64,000 bases of DNA from Opitutales bacterium (GCA_028045305.1 JAOFTV010000003.1:62001-126000), one strand, 5' to 3'; shown: positions 38,629-49,311, numbered from the stretch's first letter. Notes: generated by a model from the letters alone, not told the origin. Program-made: numbers and translations.

Positions 38629-39597
38629 TTAATTTAGCCTGAAACCAGCCATTTTCTGTTCGACTTTCTTTTGATTTTTCCAATTTTCTGGCTTTGGGAA
38701 GTCTTGGTTTTGAAGCAGGTCTTTCATCGTCACTTCTTTGCTGGAAACTCCCGTTTTTGGAACATCCACTTTCGCAATCCACGCAATGGCATTGAGCACC
38801 AGTCTCCTTGCATCTAAGGATGCCCAATTTTCATGAAAGTGCGCCCCAGTAAATCCAAAGCCTCTTCCATAGTTGTAATCTTCGCCGCGCTGATAAGCCC
38901 ATGCCACATGCTGGGCCTCTTTACGCTTAAGAACTGCAGCGGCTACATTCGGGTTACCATGATGAGGATGTTTATCCACACCCGGTTTCAATCGTTTCAT
39001 AGTGTTCTCTGGTGGATGAGCAGAAAGTATTGGAAAGATTGACCCAATTGCAGAAGTCGCTTCACGAAACCTCATATGATAGTACCATTCATCCTGCATG
39101 GTAAAGGGCATGACCCCCTGAGTAATAGGATGACTGGGTAGAAGTTTAAATGATGCATTCCAAACTGGATTGACCGACCAATAAGGTTCAAAATACCCGC
39201 CAATCCATTTAAGAAAATGATCTCCGGCAGGCCCTTTTGTTGTTTCAACCCCATAATGGATACAGGCCAAACCAACCCCCCTCCGCATTATTTGATCAAA
39301 TTCCTTCAAGTGTTTGTTCAACAAGTGCCTAACTCCTCCATCGCAAGCAACCACAACGGCAGCAGCATCATCAAAGACGGTAACATCCTTTGGATAACCA
39401 GAATCCGTCACCACTTGTGTAGTAATTCCAATATTGGCATCCTCAAGATGTTTTGCCAAGAGCATGCAGCCAGCTGCGTGTTCATGAGCAAAAAAACCAT
39501 GACTCTTAGCACCTGCTACAAAGACCACCTTCTTATTCTTTGCAACGGAGCTAAATACTGTAACAAAAAAGATTAAACAAATTGTTGATATTTTCAT
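38629..39597 (-). CDS. ThuA-like domain protein (trehalose-utilisation family), secreted
   Basis: KVVFVAGAKSHGFFAHEHAAGCMLLAKHLED; GVGLACIHYGVETTKGPAGDHFLKWIGGYFEPYWSVNPVWNASF; DEWYYHMRF; YNYGRGFGFTGAHFHENWA. Confidence 0.88.
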   Translation of the reverse strand: MKISTICLIFFVTVFSSVAKNKKVVFVAGAKSHGFFAHEHAAGCMLLAKHLEDANIGITTQVVTDSGYPKDVTVFDDAAAVVVACDGGVRHLLNKHLKEFDQIMRRGVGLACIHYGVETTKGPAGDHFLKWIGGYFEPYWSVNPVWNASFKLLPSHPITQGVMPFTMQDEWYYHMRFREATSAIGSIFPILSAHPPENTMKRLKPGVDKHPHHGNPNVAAAVLKRKEAQHVAWAYQRGEDYNYGRGFGFTGAHFHENWASLDARRLVLNAIAWIAKVDVPKTGVSSKEVTMKDLLQNQDFPKPENWKNQKKVEQKMAGFRLN

Positions 39598-39703
39598 CTA
39601 ATAATTCTTAGCGTTTGGCCGCACAAATTGGAAACTAAAACCAAATTTTTAAGTTTAGCAGAAAAGTGCCTGCAGTGTTCTGGTACTTAATTTTCTAATT
39701 TAA

Positions 39704-41065
39704 TTAAGGATCAAGCTCCTTTATCGACAAGTAAAACCTTATGAAAAGCGGATCTTTAGAATCGATTTGAGCCATCACCTCTTCGCCCATTGATTCGAAA
39801 GATCGCCCAATACGTAGTACTAATTCTCTGTTCGATAATCTTTTTACACTAGGATCATCGCCATGAATCCTACGATACTCTGAAACCATTTCACATGAAT
39901 AAGTAGGCTCTTCGATTTTTTCAGCAAAAGAAGAGACTGGCGTGTTCAGCTTAACATCTTGGCTAGTTGTCGCTTTAGTCATCATCTTCCTATTTAAAGA
40001 TTTGAAGGTGCTTGGCTTCTTTTCCTGAGCACCGTGAGATTGAGGATAGAGAATGCTGGCAACGCGAAAATAATCAATACACTGGAGAGCATAAGCGACT
40101 GCAAAAGATGAGATGGGTACCTCCGCATCTTCTTTACGAATTCTCAGTAAACCACCTAGGCGCGAAGGGTATAAAAATTCTGATTGCCTCGACTTTATAA
40201 CCCAGCTCAATGTAGCCATGTTTTGTGTTCTGTTACCGGGGCTAAATTCGTCTTCAATAGCCAAAAACCAAGCTCTCGAATCCTCAACAGGCATAGGCAC
40301 GGGACGGCTAGGGTTTTCTACAATAATTCCGCGATAGGTGGATGGCCGAGCAAAGCATGCTTCCATTATTAACGAAGCTTGTTCTCCTCTACCAAAAACA
40401 ACTAAATTCTCGGCCAACAAGGGATAACTCGCTTTCAAGAAAGAGATTTTACCCATTAGGTCCTCAAGTGATTCAGTTGCCAGTAATAAGCAAGCTACTC
40501 CATTATTTAGAAGAAATGAAAAAGATTTTTCCAATTCTGCAAACTGATCTTCATAATCAGAATTGCTTGAAGCGGAGGTTAAGAAAATGAAGAAGCCTTC
40601 CGCAAACTCCAGCAAGTCTCCCTCTCTTCTAGCCAATCCATCCCTTACATCCTCAAACATAGCAGGACGTTTGAGCCCCGGAGTTACCACTCCACGCAAC
40701 ATTTGAAAATCTCGTATATCAAACTCTCCCAATGGGTCGTCTATGGTAGACAAATACTCCAGAAAACGATCTCTTTTAGGTAATGAGAAACTCATGACTT
40801 TTGAGGAATAATCATCCTCTTTGAGGATCTGTCCTTCGATCGAAAGTGAGTCGACAATAGCTTTTGGGGGTTCCGCAAAGTGATCGAGCCCCAGTTTGCT
40901 TAGCATGGGGTTTATAGAGCCCTGCAAGTAATTACCCCATGCCCAGCTTAGTCTTTTCGACGCGTAGGTTTCTACAAGACGGAAGCAAGCACCCTCAAGA
41001 ATATAAAGAGTCAAAAAACCAATCATTATTCCGCATGAAACAGACAATATCCTTTTGAAGATCAT
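39704..41065 (-). CDS. Hypothetical membrane-anchored alpha/beta-hydrolase-like protein lacking a Ser nucleophile
   Basis: 453-aa ORF, N-terminal TM; AENLVVFGRGEQASLIMEACFARPSTYRGIIVENPSR resembles a nucleophile elbow with GRGEQ in place of GxSxG. Confidence 0.5.
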   Translation of the reverse strand: MIFKRILSVSCGIMIGFLTLYILEGACFRLVETYASKRLSWAWGNYLQGSINPMLSKLGLDHFAEPPKAIVDSLSIEGQILKEDDYSSKVMSFSLPKRDRFLEYLSTIDDPLGEFDIRDFQMLRGVVTPGLKRPAMFEDVRDGLARREGDLLEFAEGFFIFLTSASSNSDYEDQFAELEKSFSFLLNNGVACLLLATESLEDLMGKISFLKASYPLLAENLVVFGRGEQASLIMEACFARPSTYRGIIVENPSRPVPMPVEDSRAWFLAIEDEFSPGNRTQNMATLSWVIKSRQSEFLYPSRLGGLLRIRKEDAEVPISSFAVAYALQCIDYFRVASILYPQSHGAQEKKPSTFKSLNRKMMTKATTSQDVKLNTPVSSFAEKIEEPTYSCEMVSEYRRIHGDDPSVKRLSNRELVLRIGRSFESMGEEVMAQIDSKDPLFIRFYLSIKELDP

Positions 41066-42066
41066 TTCTTAATAACTAATTCTGCACCCTCATCCGTCTC
41101 TTCAACAACCGCCCCGACTTCCTCAGGTTCGCCGATTGGATTCAAATCGTCAGTTATCTCATTTTCTTTATTGTATTCAACGGGCGTGGAAGATGGGGTG
41201 GTGGCTTCCTCCTCCTGGGTAATGCTATTCAAATTAGGAGAAGCTTCTTCTTCCTCTCCCATAGATGATTCTTCCAAAGGGTCACTTTCCTGGGAAAGAT
41301 CAACATCCATTGCTTCATTCGCTCCTACTGGCAAATTTTCTTGGTCAGTAGTGTCATCTTCGCCAACTGTAGTTAATAAATTTTCGTCGACATCTTCAGG
41401 GCTGGGCGGGACTCCCTTATCCTTGCCAGCGAGATTTTCTTCAGTATTTGGTGGTGGCTGGCCTTCGCTTAAAACTACTTTTTCACTATTTTTCTGCTCA
41501 ATTTTTGTAATTGGCGGCTGGATTTCCGAACGAATTATGGGAGAAAGTGGATCGTCAGCATAACCCTTACCCCTGCCCTCATTTAGGCTCTTTCGTTTGA
41601 TGTGCAATCCATACCATAAAATACATACCGCGCCAGGATAGGTGAAAAGCGTGACAGTGAACAAGCTAAGTTTGTCCTCCCGCGTAACCGTATTGTCGTC
41701 ATGAATGAAACGAAACCAAAAACTAAAAAGCAGGGCAATTAGAGGTATAGAAATTGCAAAACTAAGGAATTTTATCTGTATACGTTGGCTAGGTAAAAAG
41801 CTGGTGATGATTAAACAAAATGAACCAAGGCCGATATATGCCCCTAAGCCAACTTTCAATCTTAGTAGGTGGTCTGCAACTGTATCAGGTTTGCCCAAGC
41901 CAAGGATTTCAGACACGCTGTACCCCATAAACCTAAACTCGACTAATACTTGCGTAAAATTTTCTAACGACAACGCGTTGAATTCAATTACTGCACCCAT
42001 AAAAGCCAAGACCAACAAACCTACTGCACCTGCAGTGAAGAAAAGGGCTTTGCTCAAGGCATGCAT
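41062..42066 (-). CDS. Hypothetical membrane protein with ~4 TM segments and long acidic low-complexity tail
   Basis: Hydrophobic N-terminal half, then Glu/Pro/Ser/Thr-rich C-terminal ~150 aa; 4-nt overlap with the 39704 gene. Confidence 0.7.
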   Translation of the reverse strand: MHALSKALFFTAGAVGLLVLAFMGAVIEFNALSLENFTQVLVEFRFMGYSVSEILGLGKPDTVADHLLRLKVGLGAYIGLGSFCLIITSFLPSQRIQIKFLSFAISIPLIALLFSFWFRFIHDDNTVTREDKLSLFTVTLFTYPGAVCILWYGLHIKRKSLNEGRGKGYADDPLSPIIRSEIQPPITKIEQKNSEKVVLSEGQPPPNTEENLAGKDKGVPPSPEDVDENLLTTVGEDDTTDQENLPVGANEAMDVDLSQESDPLEESSMGEEEEASPNLNSITQEEEATTPSSTPVEYNKENEITDDLNPIGEPEEVGAVVEETDEGAELVIKK

Positions 42067-42282
42067 TACAAAATAAAGCTATTACCTTTCTGACATCGCA
42101 ATATAAAGCAAGGCAAACCTCATATCAGAAATCTTAATACTGAAAAAATGCTTCCAAGGACACTAATATACATTGACCTAAAATTAATCTCTAAACCTTT
42201 GAGCATAAATGAAGCTAATTCGATGCAAAATTCACCCAACTATACAAAATGGGGAAATTTCGGAAATAATTGAATAGACTTT

Positions 42283-42981
42283 TCACTTACGAAGAACACG
42301 AATTAAAAGATCATCCCATAGCATTTCTTGTTCAGCATAGGAGAAACCCCACAATACACACTTTCCAGCAAGATTGTTTATCACGGAATTCATGGCAGCT
42401 ACCTGACCCGACTGAGCAGACTCCAGCCTTACCTCCAGTCTTATCAGCATCTCTGCCTTATCAGTTTGCTCGACAATCTGTAAACATACACGCATCCACT
42501 CCCTGGAGTCCCAGTCTATATAATTCTCATGTTTCCAGTAATCCAAGTAAGATAAAATACCAGTTTTAGAAACGGGATTCAGCCGGTAGTGAATTCCCCT
42601 TATACCCCCAATGGCTCCTGAGAATGCACTATGTCTTCTGCTTTTTACCCCACCTAGGCAGGAGAAGGACAACTCCATCGTTTCAGTTCCCAATCGGGGG
42701 CCAAATAAAAACCCATGCTCCCCCACCGGATTACCCGGTAAAACAAGGCATTTTCGACCATCTCGTCGGTGTACCGAAAAACTTCCTTCCAAAATAAAAA
42801 AATCTTTAGGTAGCTTACCGTCCTCAATTTCTTCAAAATTCTGCTCGTAGATGACCTTCCAGTCCTTCTCTCTTTTTTGGGGAGAAGTGCCATGGGCTTT
42901 ATCAAAAAAAGATACGAGAAACACGCACAGAAGACTTAAAAAAAACCTATTCACGGCTAGATAAATTACTACTTTCCTCAT
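42283..42981 (-). CDS. Hypothetical secreted protein
   Basis: 232-aa ORF, signal-like FFLSLLCVFLVSFFDKAHG; DWKVIYEQNFEEIEDGKLPKDFFILEGSFSVHRRDGRKCLVLPGNPVGEHGF resembles LamG/DUF1080-like beta-sandwich starts. Confidence 0.6.
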   Translation of the reverse strand: MRKVVIYLAVNRFFLSLLCVFLVSFFDKAHGTSPQKREKDWKVIYEQNFEEIEDGKLPKDFFILEGSFSVHRRDGRKCLVLPGNPVGEHGFLFGPRLGTETMELSFSCLGGVKSRRHSAFSGAIGGIRGIHYRLNPVSKTGILSYLDYWKHENYIDWDSREWMRVCLQIVEQTDKAEMLIRLEVRLESAQSGQVAAMNSVINNLAGKCVLWGFSYAEQEMLWDDLLIRVLRK

Positions 42982-45900
42982 TTAATCCCAAGCGAATTGC
43001 CAAAAATACAGAAAAAACCGTCACGCAGATTAAGGTAACACCGAAACTGAGCACGCCTCCCAAATAAAAATTACCCGAACTGCTCAAAATAGCGGGCAAG
43101 ACACCAAGCAATCCAGCCCCAAACCCAATCGATAGCCCCCAAGCGACAAGGCTTATATTTTCCTTCCATGCGAGTACTCTCAAGCGTGCTAAGGAATACC
43201 CAATGGCATTCAAAATTGCCTGCTCTTTTCTTCGCTCCCACAAATTTCTCATAATTGCGACAAGCAAACCAAAAGTGCCAAGAATAACACCGAGACCACC
43301 AAGAAATTGAAAGATCGAAAGATAAGTATTTTCCACTTCTTTGAGCCTGTGTAATCTCTCTTGGATCAATTGCGTTTCGGGACCGTAATTAAAAAGCCTG
43401 TCTTTTAAATGATTCAAAACAATTTGCTGCCGGTCATTTTCCACATCTATCCAAAAATTCTGGTATCCTCCCCTTCCGGGAAAAAGTTTAACCCAATGCT
43501 CTTCAGCAAAATACAAGCCGCCCTGAAGAAAGCTGCCCTTAACAACTGCAGCAATCTGGATTTTAAAAGTTTTTCCCTCGCCATTGGTATACGGAATCTG
43601 GTCACCAACTTTCTTCTTCAACGCCCACATTAAAGTATTTTGATCAACCAAAGCAGGGTAGATGCCGTCTGCGATTGGCTTGCTCAATGCAGACCAGTTT
43701 CCTTCCACAAATTCAAAGCGTCCACTCAGCTGACCCAATGGAACTCCATACAGCGGTGGAGTCTGGGCCTGGTTCAAGTTTAAACAACTTGCATCATCTC
43801 CATCCTTTACCCGTAAGGAAACCAAAGAGACACCGTTCATGATACCCGGGTCTAGGTCGAACAATGCTTCTGCTTCGGTCCCGAGTAAATCATCATACAA
43901 AGGAAGGCTGGTCTTTAAAATATGAGAAAATCCACCCGTGCCTGAGTCTAGCTTAGAGCAGTCTTCAGCTGCTTTTTGTCGAAATGCCCCTGCCCCAATT
44001 ACCAAAAAGGAACCAACAGCAAGAATGCCGACTACGATTAACTTCCTACCAATCCTGCGATCCAATTGTAGCAGAAATTTGGGTTCGCCCACATTATGTT
44101 TGGTTTTTTTGTGGAACCTAAAAAATCCGCCCAACCCAGCCGTAAGGACCAAGGCACCAACTCCAAAAAAAGTTGGCCCCACAGGCAATTGATTAAGCCA
44201 ACCAAATATGGAAAGCAAAATTGCAGTCGTCCATATCGCGACTAAAAACCATCTTCCCCCATCCGGTTTTTTAATTTCAGAACCAGCACAGGGTACGATA
44301 AACTCTCCTCCATTTAACAATGCCACGGGTGCTTGCCTGGATTGTTTTCGACTGACCCAGGCCAAGGTGAACAAACCCATGCAAAAACTACCAAGAGCCC
44401 CAATTCCAATCGATTGTGCCGTTGGAGCGTAAATGATTTGAAGGTTGGAAACCGCCCCGCCCCATGACCCTCCCAGCATCGCCAAGATTCCTTTTCCAAA
44501 AAACCATGCCCAACCTAAACCCATCAGGGAGCCAAGCAAACATACAACACCCGCTTCGGCCCAAGTCAGTACTTTTACCCGCATAGGACTATAACCTAGT
44601 GCAAAAAATAGGCCGACCTGCCGGTTTCTTTGCTCCATAGAAAAACCAAAGAGCATCGCACTTAAAGATACGCCAGCCAGGATCACAAAAAATCCAAAAG
44701 CAAGAAAGAGCTGGCTAAAATCAACCGGGCCGGATACCGCATTTTTCGCATCATTTTTCAATTGAATAATGCGTAAGCCTGAATCTGACGACCTTAACTT
44801 TTCTTGCAAATCAGTCTGCAATCTCTGGGCTGATCTCTTTCCGAATGCCCGAAGGCCTGTATGGTTCCCCCAACGATTCCCCCACATTTCCTGGGCTGCC
44901 AAAAGAGATACAAATGCTTTGGGACTCCCACGAAAATCATCCCAGTATTTCTCATCTTTTGGCCTAATCTTATACTTAATCGGAATACCCGTATCCCATT
45001 CTCCGCAATTTTCTGCATCACTTAAGCCCGGGAACCTTGGAGTCCAATCGCTCTCTTGCCCAGAATCAATTTTTTTAGGCATCGGCAATATTTTTCCGAC
45101 CTCAAATGACTCTAAGCTTTGCAATAATTCTCGGCTTTCTCCGACGGTGTAATACTGCAGGCTCACACGATCTCCAAGACTAAGATTTAAATCTTGTGCA
45201 GCCCATTGGTTTAGGGCGATTTGATCGTCTGACCACTCTCCGGAAAGCAATCCTTCCGCTCTCGGCTCCACTCCACAAACCATCGAGTATGGAATTATTG
45301 ATCTACTCTGGTCCTGCCCTATTACAGGCTTACTTATAGCGTTAACTAAATAGGTAAATTCACCTTGTAAACTTGGATTAATTTCCATGGCCTTATCTAC
45401 GATAGAATCTGAGAGAAAAACACTACGTGTGCGAAGACTCCAGGCTTCATTTGACTGTAGTTTTTTTATATCCAGACCAGCATCCGATAAAGTCCATACG
45501 CGTTCCATGTTCTCTTCCAAAATATTTTCGGGCTCATTGGTTAAGACAAGGAGTAGATTGGCAAAATCCGTTCGTTCTCCAACCGGGTCAAAGTTAACAA
45601 ACATATCCTCTTGCAACAGGGAAAGGGGGGCAAAGACGGTTCGAATCGGCTCCATGTTTGCTCGCAAAGAAAATTTTCCCAACTGGGAAGAGTTTAATAC
45701 TCCCCCAAATGGACGATTCCAGGAAACAAAACGGGCATCACGTTCTCCAGACAAGGGAGCATCACGCGAAAAAAGACTTGGCTCTTCCACTCTTAAAATC
45801 ATTCGGGTGCCAGCTTTTACTCCCAACTCATTGGCAAGATCTGGGCTGAACCAAAAATTTTGCTGCTTAAGATCAGGTGCTTGTTTGGGGTCCTTCGCAA

Positions 45901-46264
45901 AATCAAAAAAACGATCGTCTATACCCAAGACCTGTACTCCACTTGCACGAACCTTACCATCCGGAGATGCCAGGGTTCCCTGAGTCATCAAGACTGGAGC
46001 AAATTGGGCAGACTCATTACCTTTCCAACCGGCCTGCATACGATTGGCCAAATCGGCATGAAAATACCCATCCTCAGATATAAAAAGGTGAGTAATTTTT
46101 CCAATACGTTCGAGGGCCTGGTAAGACAAGCTGGCCCGAACTGAATCTCCCACTGTCAAAGCACCCACAAGGATCATGGAGGCAAGGGCCGCCCCCAAAG
46201 AGGTCCCCAAGTGTTGTCGCTTGGAATATTTTAAATTGGCGAAAACAATTCGCCAGATCCTCAT
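42947..46264 (-). CDS. Large ABC transporter permease (FtsX-like, two FtsX domains)
   Basis: 1105 aa; RIVFANLKYSKRQHLGTSLGAALASMILVGALTVGDSVRASLSYQALERIGK; two C-terminal FtsX segments (LFGFSMEQRNRQVGLFFALGYSPMRVKVLTWAEAG; AIMRNLWERRKEQAILNAIGYSLARLRVLAWKEN). Confidence 0.9.
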   Translation of the reverse strand: MRIWRIVFANLKYSKRQHLGTSLGAALASMILVGALTVGDSVRASLSYQALERIGKITHLFISEDGYFHADLANRMQAGWKGNESAQFAPVLMTQGTLASPDGKVRASGVQVLGIDDRFFDFAKDPKQAPDLKQQNFWFSPDLANELGVKAGTRMILRVEEPSLFSRDAPLSGERDARFVSWNRPFGGVLNSSQLGKFSLRANMEPIRTVFAPLSLLQEDMFVNFDPVGERTDFANLLLVLTNEPENILEENMERVWTLSDAGLDIKKLQSNEAWSLRTRSVFLSDSIVDKAMEINPSLQGEFTYLVNAISKPVIGQDQSRSIIPYSMVCGVEPRAEGLLSGEWSDDQIALNQWAAQDLNLSLGDRVSLQYYTVGESRELLQSLESFEVGKILPMPKKIDSGQESDWTPRFPGLSDAENCGEWDTGIPIKYKIRPKDEKYWDDFRGSPKAFVSLLAAQEMWGNRWGNHTGLRAFGKRSAQRLQTDLQEKLRSSDSGLRIIQLKNDAKNAVSGPVDFSQLFLAFGFFVILAGVSLSAMLFGFSMEQRNRQVGLFFALGYSPMRVKVLTWAEAGVVCLLGSLMGLGWAWFFGKGILAMLGGSWGGAVSNLQIIYAPTAQSIGIGALGSFCMGLFTLAWVSRKQSRQAPVALLNGGEFIVPCAGSEIKKPDGGRWFLVAIWTTAILLSIFGWLNQLPVGPTFFGVGALVLTAGLGGFFRFHKKTKHNVGEPKFLLQLDRRIGRKLIVVGILAVGSFLVIGAGAFRQKAAEDCSKLDSGTGGFSHILKTSLPLYDDLLGTEAEALFDLDPGIMNGVSLVSLRVKDGDDASCLNLNQAQTPPLYGVPLGQLSGRFEFVEGNWSALSKPIADGIYPALVDQNTLMWALKKKVGDQIPYTNGEGKTFKIQIAAVVKGSFLQGGLYFAEEHWVKLFPGRGGYQNFWIDVENDRQQIVLNHLKDRLFNYGPETQLIQERLHRLKEVENTYLSIFQFLGGLGVILGTFGLLVAIMRNLWERRKEQAILNAIGYSLARLRVLAWKENISLVAWGLSIGFGAGLLGVLPAILSSSGNFYLGGVLSFGVTLICVTVFSVFLAIRLGLNEESSNLSSRE

Positions 46265-46956
46265 GAATCCACCTTTTTTAAATCTCCGTCATCAAAGGCC
46301 CAAACCTCTTCCATTTGATTGGCCAGAGACACGGCATGGGTCACGACAACCAAGGTAGTTTCTTTTTCCCGATTCAGACGAACCAACAACTCCATCAAAC
46401 TTTCTGCTTTTGCTTGATCAAGAGCACCAGTTGGCTCATCCGCCAATAGCAGCCTCGGCCCATTGATCAGGGCACGGGCTACTGCCACTCGTTGTCTCTC
46501 CCCGCCGGATAATTGACCTGGTAAATGATTTGCCCGCTCAGACAGACCAACCTCATGAAGAAGTTCCAATGCCTGATTTTGCAAGGCCTGTCCACTTGCA
46601 CCCCCATGACCTGCTAAAGCAGGAATCATAACGTTTTCCAACGCGGAAAGTGCGGGCAGCAAATGGTGAGATTGAAAGACAAACCCTAGCGTACGGTTAC
46701 GAAAACAAGCCGCCTCCTTAGGAGACTGTTGGTGAACATTTTTACCTTCTATTAACACCTCGCCACCCGTAGGACGGTCCAACCCGCCAATCAGGTTGAG
46801 CAAAGTACTTTTACCCGATCCAGATGGCCCAACAATGGCCAAAGATTTTCCTGCCTCTACCAACAAGTTAAGATCGGAAAACACCAGACTGGAAGATCCA
46901 CCCAGGGGAGCGGAATATGCCTTCGTTAAATTTTTAATTTCTAAAAAATTGCTCAT
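46261..46956 (-). CDS. ABC transporter ATP-binding protein (LolD/MacB type)
   Basis: GPSGSGKST; LSGGERQRVAVARALI; LLLADEPTGALD; 4-nt overlap with the permease. Confidence 0.95.
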   Translation of the reverse strand: MSNFLEIKNLTKAYSAPLGGSSSLVFSDLNLLVEAGKSLAIVGPSGSGKSTLLNLIGGLDRPTGGEVLIEGKNVHQQSPKEAACFRNRTLGFVFQSHHLLPALSALENVMIPALAGHGGASGQALQNQALELLHEVGLSERANHLPGQLSGGERQRVAVARALINGPRLLLADEPTGALDQAKAESLMELLVRLNREKETTLVVVTHAVSLANQMEEVWAFDDGDLKKVDS

Positions 46957-46965
46957 TTATAGATG

Positions 46966-48249
46966 TTAATGCTTTGATTTTTTATCGGGGCGTATCCATC
47001 GTTTTGCCTTCATCTCAAACCTTGGAAGTGCACCTTTGGACAAACTTTCCACGGGAATTCTCAAGGAATAGGCATCCCGTAAGGAATCCTCCAAGGCTCG
47101 GGCAATCTCCAGATCACACTCAGCTCGTATGAAAACCTCATTCATTTCCCGGGACTCTTCAATGACTACCTGGTACTCATAAATTTCTGAAAATTTTCTG
47201 ACAATGGCATCCACCCCGGAAGGGTAAAGGTTTACCCCGCGTATGACCAACATATCGTCCGTCCTGCCCAATATACCACCAACTAGATCGAAGGTAGGAA
47301 ACCCTAATGCATCCACTCCCCGATTTACACGGACTAAATCGCCCGTACGATACCGCAAAACCGGAGAACCCGTACGACCTAAGGGAGTCAGGATCAATTC
47401 CCCAAGTTCCCCATCATTCACCGGTCGTGTGCTTTCAGCATCAATCACCTCGGCATGATAAGAATCCAATAAAATTCGTAGACCACCCTCCCCGCCAGGA
47501 ATCTCATGAGCAACGGGTCCCACCTCGGTCATTCCGTAATGGTCATAAAGCAATGATTTGCCACCCCATCCTGTGTCCACTTTGTTCCGGTTAATTTGCT
47601 GACTTCCTCCACATTCTCCTGCCACAATTATTTTCTTTAAGGAATTTTCATGCAAAGGAATACCGCATTCATTTGCGGTATCTATCAAGCGCATGGCATA
47701 AGTAGGTGTACAAAAGAGAAATTCCACATCCTCTTTCACAATTGTAGCCAGCCTTGATTCGGTGGACTGACCGCCACCCGGTATACATATACATTCCTTT
47801 TGAATCGCCGCTTCATAGGCTGTCCAGAACCCTAGGAACGGACCAAAGGAAAAAGCAAAGAAACAACGGGCCCCCCGCCCGACTCCTGCCTCTTCGAATA
47901 TACGGTCCCAATTTCCCAGCATCCATTTCCAATCTTCATCGGTATCCATCCAGGTTATCGGATCGCCACTAGTTCCACTGGTTCTTGAAAAACGCAGGTA
48001 TTTTTCTATCGGATAGGTAAGGTTTGATCCGTGTTGTGGATTTGAAACCCGATCGTTTTCTATTTCCTGTTTAGTGGTAAGCGGACAAATTTTGGAAGAC
48101 TCCTCAAATCCCGACCATAATTTCCAATCCGACAATTCTCGGAAACGAGCTCTCTGAAAAGAATTATTTTGATTAATCTGTTCGAGGCATGATTGGAAGT
48201 CCGCCCATCTCTTTGTCTCCCACCTAAGGACTGCCTCTGCTTGATCCAT
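46966..48249 (-). CDS. Phenylacetate-CoA ligase (PaaK)-like AMP-forming ligase
   Basis: LRFSRTSGTSGDPITWMDT; LLYDHYGMTEVGPVAHE; PVLRYRTGDLVRV; LGRTDDMLVIRGVNLYPSGVDAIV. Confidence 0.9.
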   Translation of the reverse strand: MDQAEAVLRWETKRWADFQSCLEQINQNNSFQRARFRELSDWKLWSGFEESSKICPLTTKQEIENDRVSNPQHGSNLTYPIEKYLRFSRTSGTSGDPITWMDTDEDWKWMLGNWDRIFEEAGVGRGARCFFAFSFGPFLGFWTAYEAAIQKECICIPGGGQSTESRLATIVKEDVEFLFCTPTYAMRLIDTANECGIPLHENSLKKIIVAGECGGSQQINRNKVDTGWGGKSLLYDHYGMTEVGPVAHEIPGGEGGLRILLDSYHAEVIDAESTRPVNDGELGELILTPLGRTGSPVLRYRTGDLVRVNRGVDALGFPTFDLVGGILGRTDDMLVIRGVNLYPSGVDAIVRKFSEIYEYQVVIEESREMNEVFIRAECDLEIARALEDSLRDAYSLRIPVESLSKGALPRFEMKAKRWIRPDKKSKH

Positions 48250-48287
48250 TATCCTCGTGGATTTTTATCCACTTTAAAAATTTATCG

Positions 48288-48803
48288 TCAGGAATTGGAT
48301 GCCTCTACTACAGCTGCAGGCTTGGGTGGCTTAGGGGCATGCTTGGTAATCATATATCCACCGATAGCCGCAAGAGCGATACCAAGAACGAAAGGCCAAC
48401 GAACAAATGCCCAGTTCCCATCTTTTGTTGTGCTAACCAGGGCATTAACCATAGGGGCACCAGCAAAAATAATAGACATGATAACCGGAACAAAGGCGGG
48501 ACTGGGCATTTTACCGAAGGCAAGCAATACTCCCAAGGCTCCGATCGCTCCAAGAGTTCCTGCCAACAAGGACCATTGCCAACCTTTAATTGGATAAGTC
48601 CAAAAAAAGATATTTGCTCCCTTTAACTTGAGAATGATCAACGGTGCAATTACAGCGGTTAAAAAGTAAGCAAGTCCAACCCAAAGAAAGGCCATAAGAC
48701 GACCGTTTTCCTTATCTCCCATACTGGTGGACCCGACGTGCATGCAAACACCATAGGTGCCCCAACAAACCACAGTTAACAAAGCGAAGTGTAAATAGTG
48801 CAT
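48288..48803 (-). CDS. Small multi-TM membrane protein (EamA/DMT-like)
   Basis: MHYLHFALLTVVCWGTYGVCMHVGS...GWQWSLLAGTLGAIGALGVLLAFGKMPSPAFVPVIMSIIFAGAPMVNALV. Confidence 0.65.
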   Translation of the reverse strand: MHYLHFALLTVVCWGTYGVCMHVGSTSMGDKENGRLMAFLWVGLAYFLTAVIAPLIILKLKGANIFFWTYPIKGWQWSLLAGTLGAIGALGVLLAFGKMPSPAFVPVIMSIIFAGAPMVNALVSTTKDGNWAFVRWPFVLGIALAAIGGYMITKHAPKPPKPAAVVEASNS

Positions 48804-48863
48804 TTTCTTACTTTCTAATGTTAGCCCATTTCAGGCAAATTGAAATTTAAATACACTGAGAAT

Positions 48864-49298
48864 TTAATCTCCTGCTTGCATCACCTTTGAAGAAAAAATC
48901 TCGGGAATTATAATTGGGGTCATCGATCCACTTTCCTGGTCAAAGGATACACATGCGGCAACTGCTTCTCCAACCGCGGCTTTAACGCGTTCACCATCTT
49001 CGGTTTTCCAAAATTGAAAGGCATAGGTGATGGAGCGGTCTCTCATTTCAGTGACAATTAATCTGATCTCCACTTTCTCCTCAAATCGCAAGGGGCGTTT
49101 GAAACGGCAACTTGCCTTGACGCGTGGCCAGCCAAAGCGGCCATTCTCGTCTTCCATATCGACGGATAGGCCAACACTGCGCAAAAACTCGTGCTCGCAG
49201 ATTTCCATCCAACGATAGTAGTTGGTGAAGTGCATGATGCCAGCGAGGTCGGTCTCGGAAAACTCAACCCGGCGGGTGATGGAAAATTCGGATGCCAT
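48864..49298 (-). CDS. Acyl-CoA thioesterase, hotdog fold (4-hydroxybenzoyl-CoA thioesterase/YbgC-like)
   Basis: RRVEFSETDLAGIMHFTNYYRWMEICEHEFLRSVGLSVD. Confidence 0.88.
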   Translation of the reverse strand: MASEFSITRRVEFSETDLAGIMHFTNYYRWMEICEHEFLRSVGLSVDMEDENGRFGWPRVKASCRFKRPLRFEEKVEIRLIVTEMRDRSITYAFQFWKTEDGERVKAAVGEAVAACVSFDQESGSMTPIIIPEIFSSKVMQAGD

Positions 49299-49311
49299 AA
49301 TGAATATTTAT

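Noticed and set aside
41171-41563. Ser-rich 130-aa plus-strand ORF
   Set aside because: Antisense of the acidic low-complexity tail of the 41062 gene, which explains its Ser bias.
45387-45983. 198-aa plus-strand ORF
   Set aside because: Antisense within the FtsX-type permease; no family motif.
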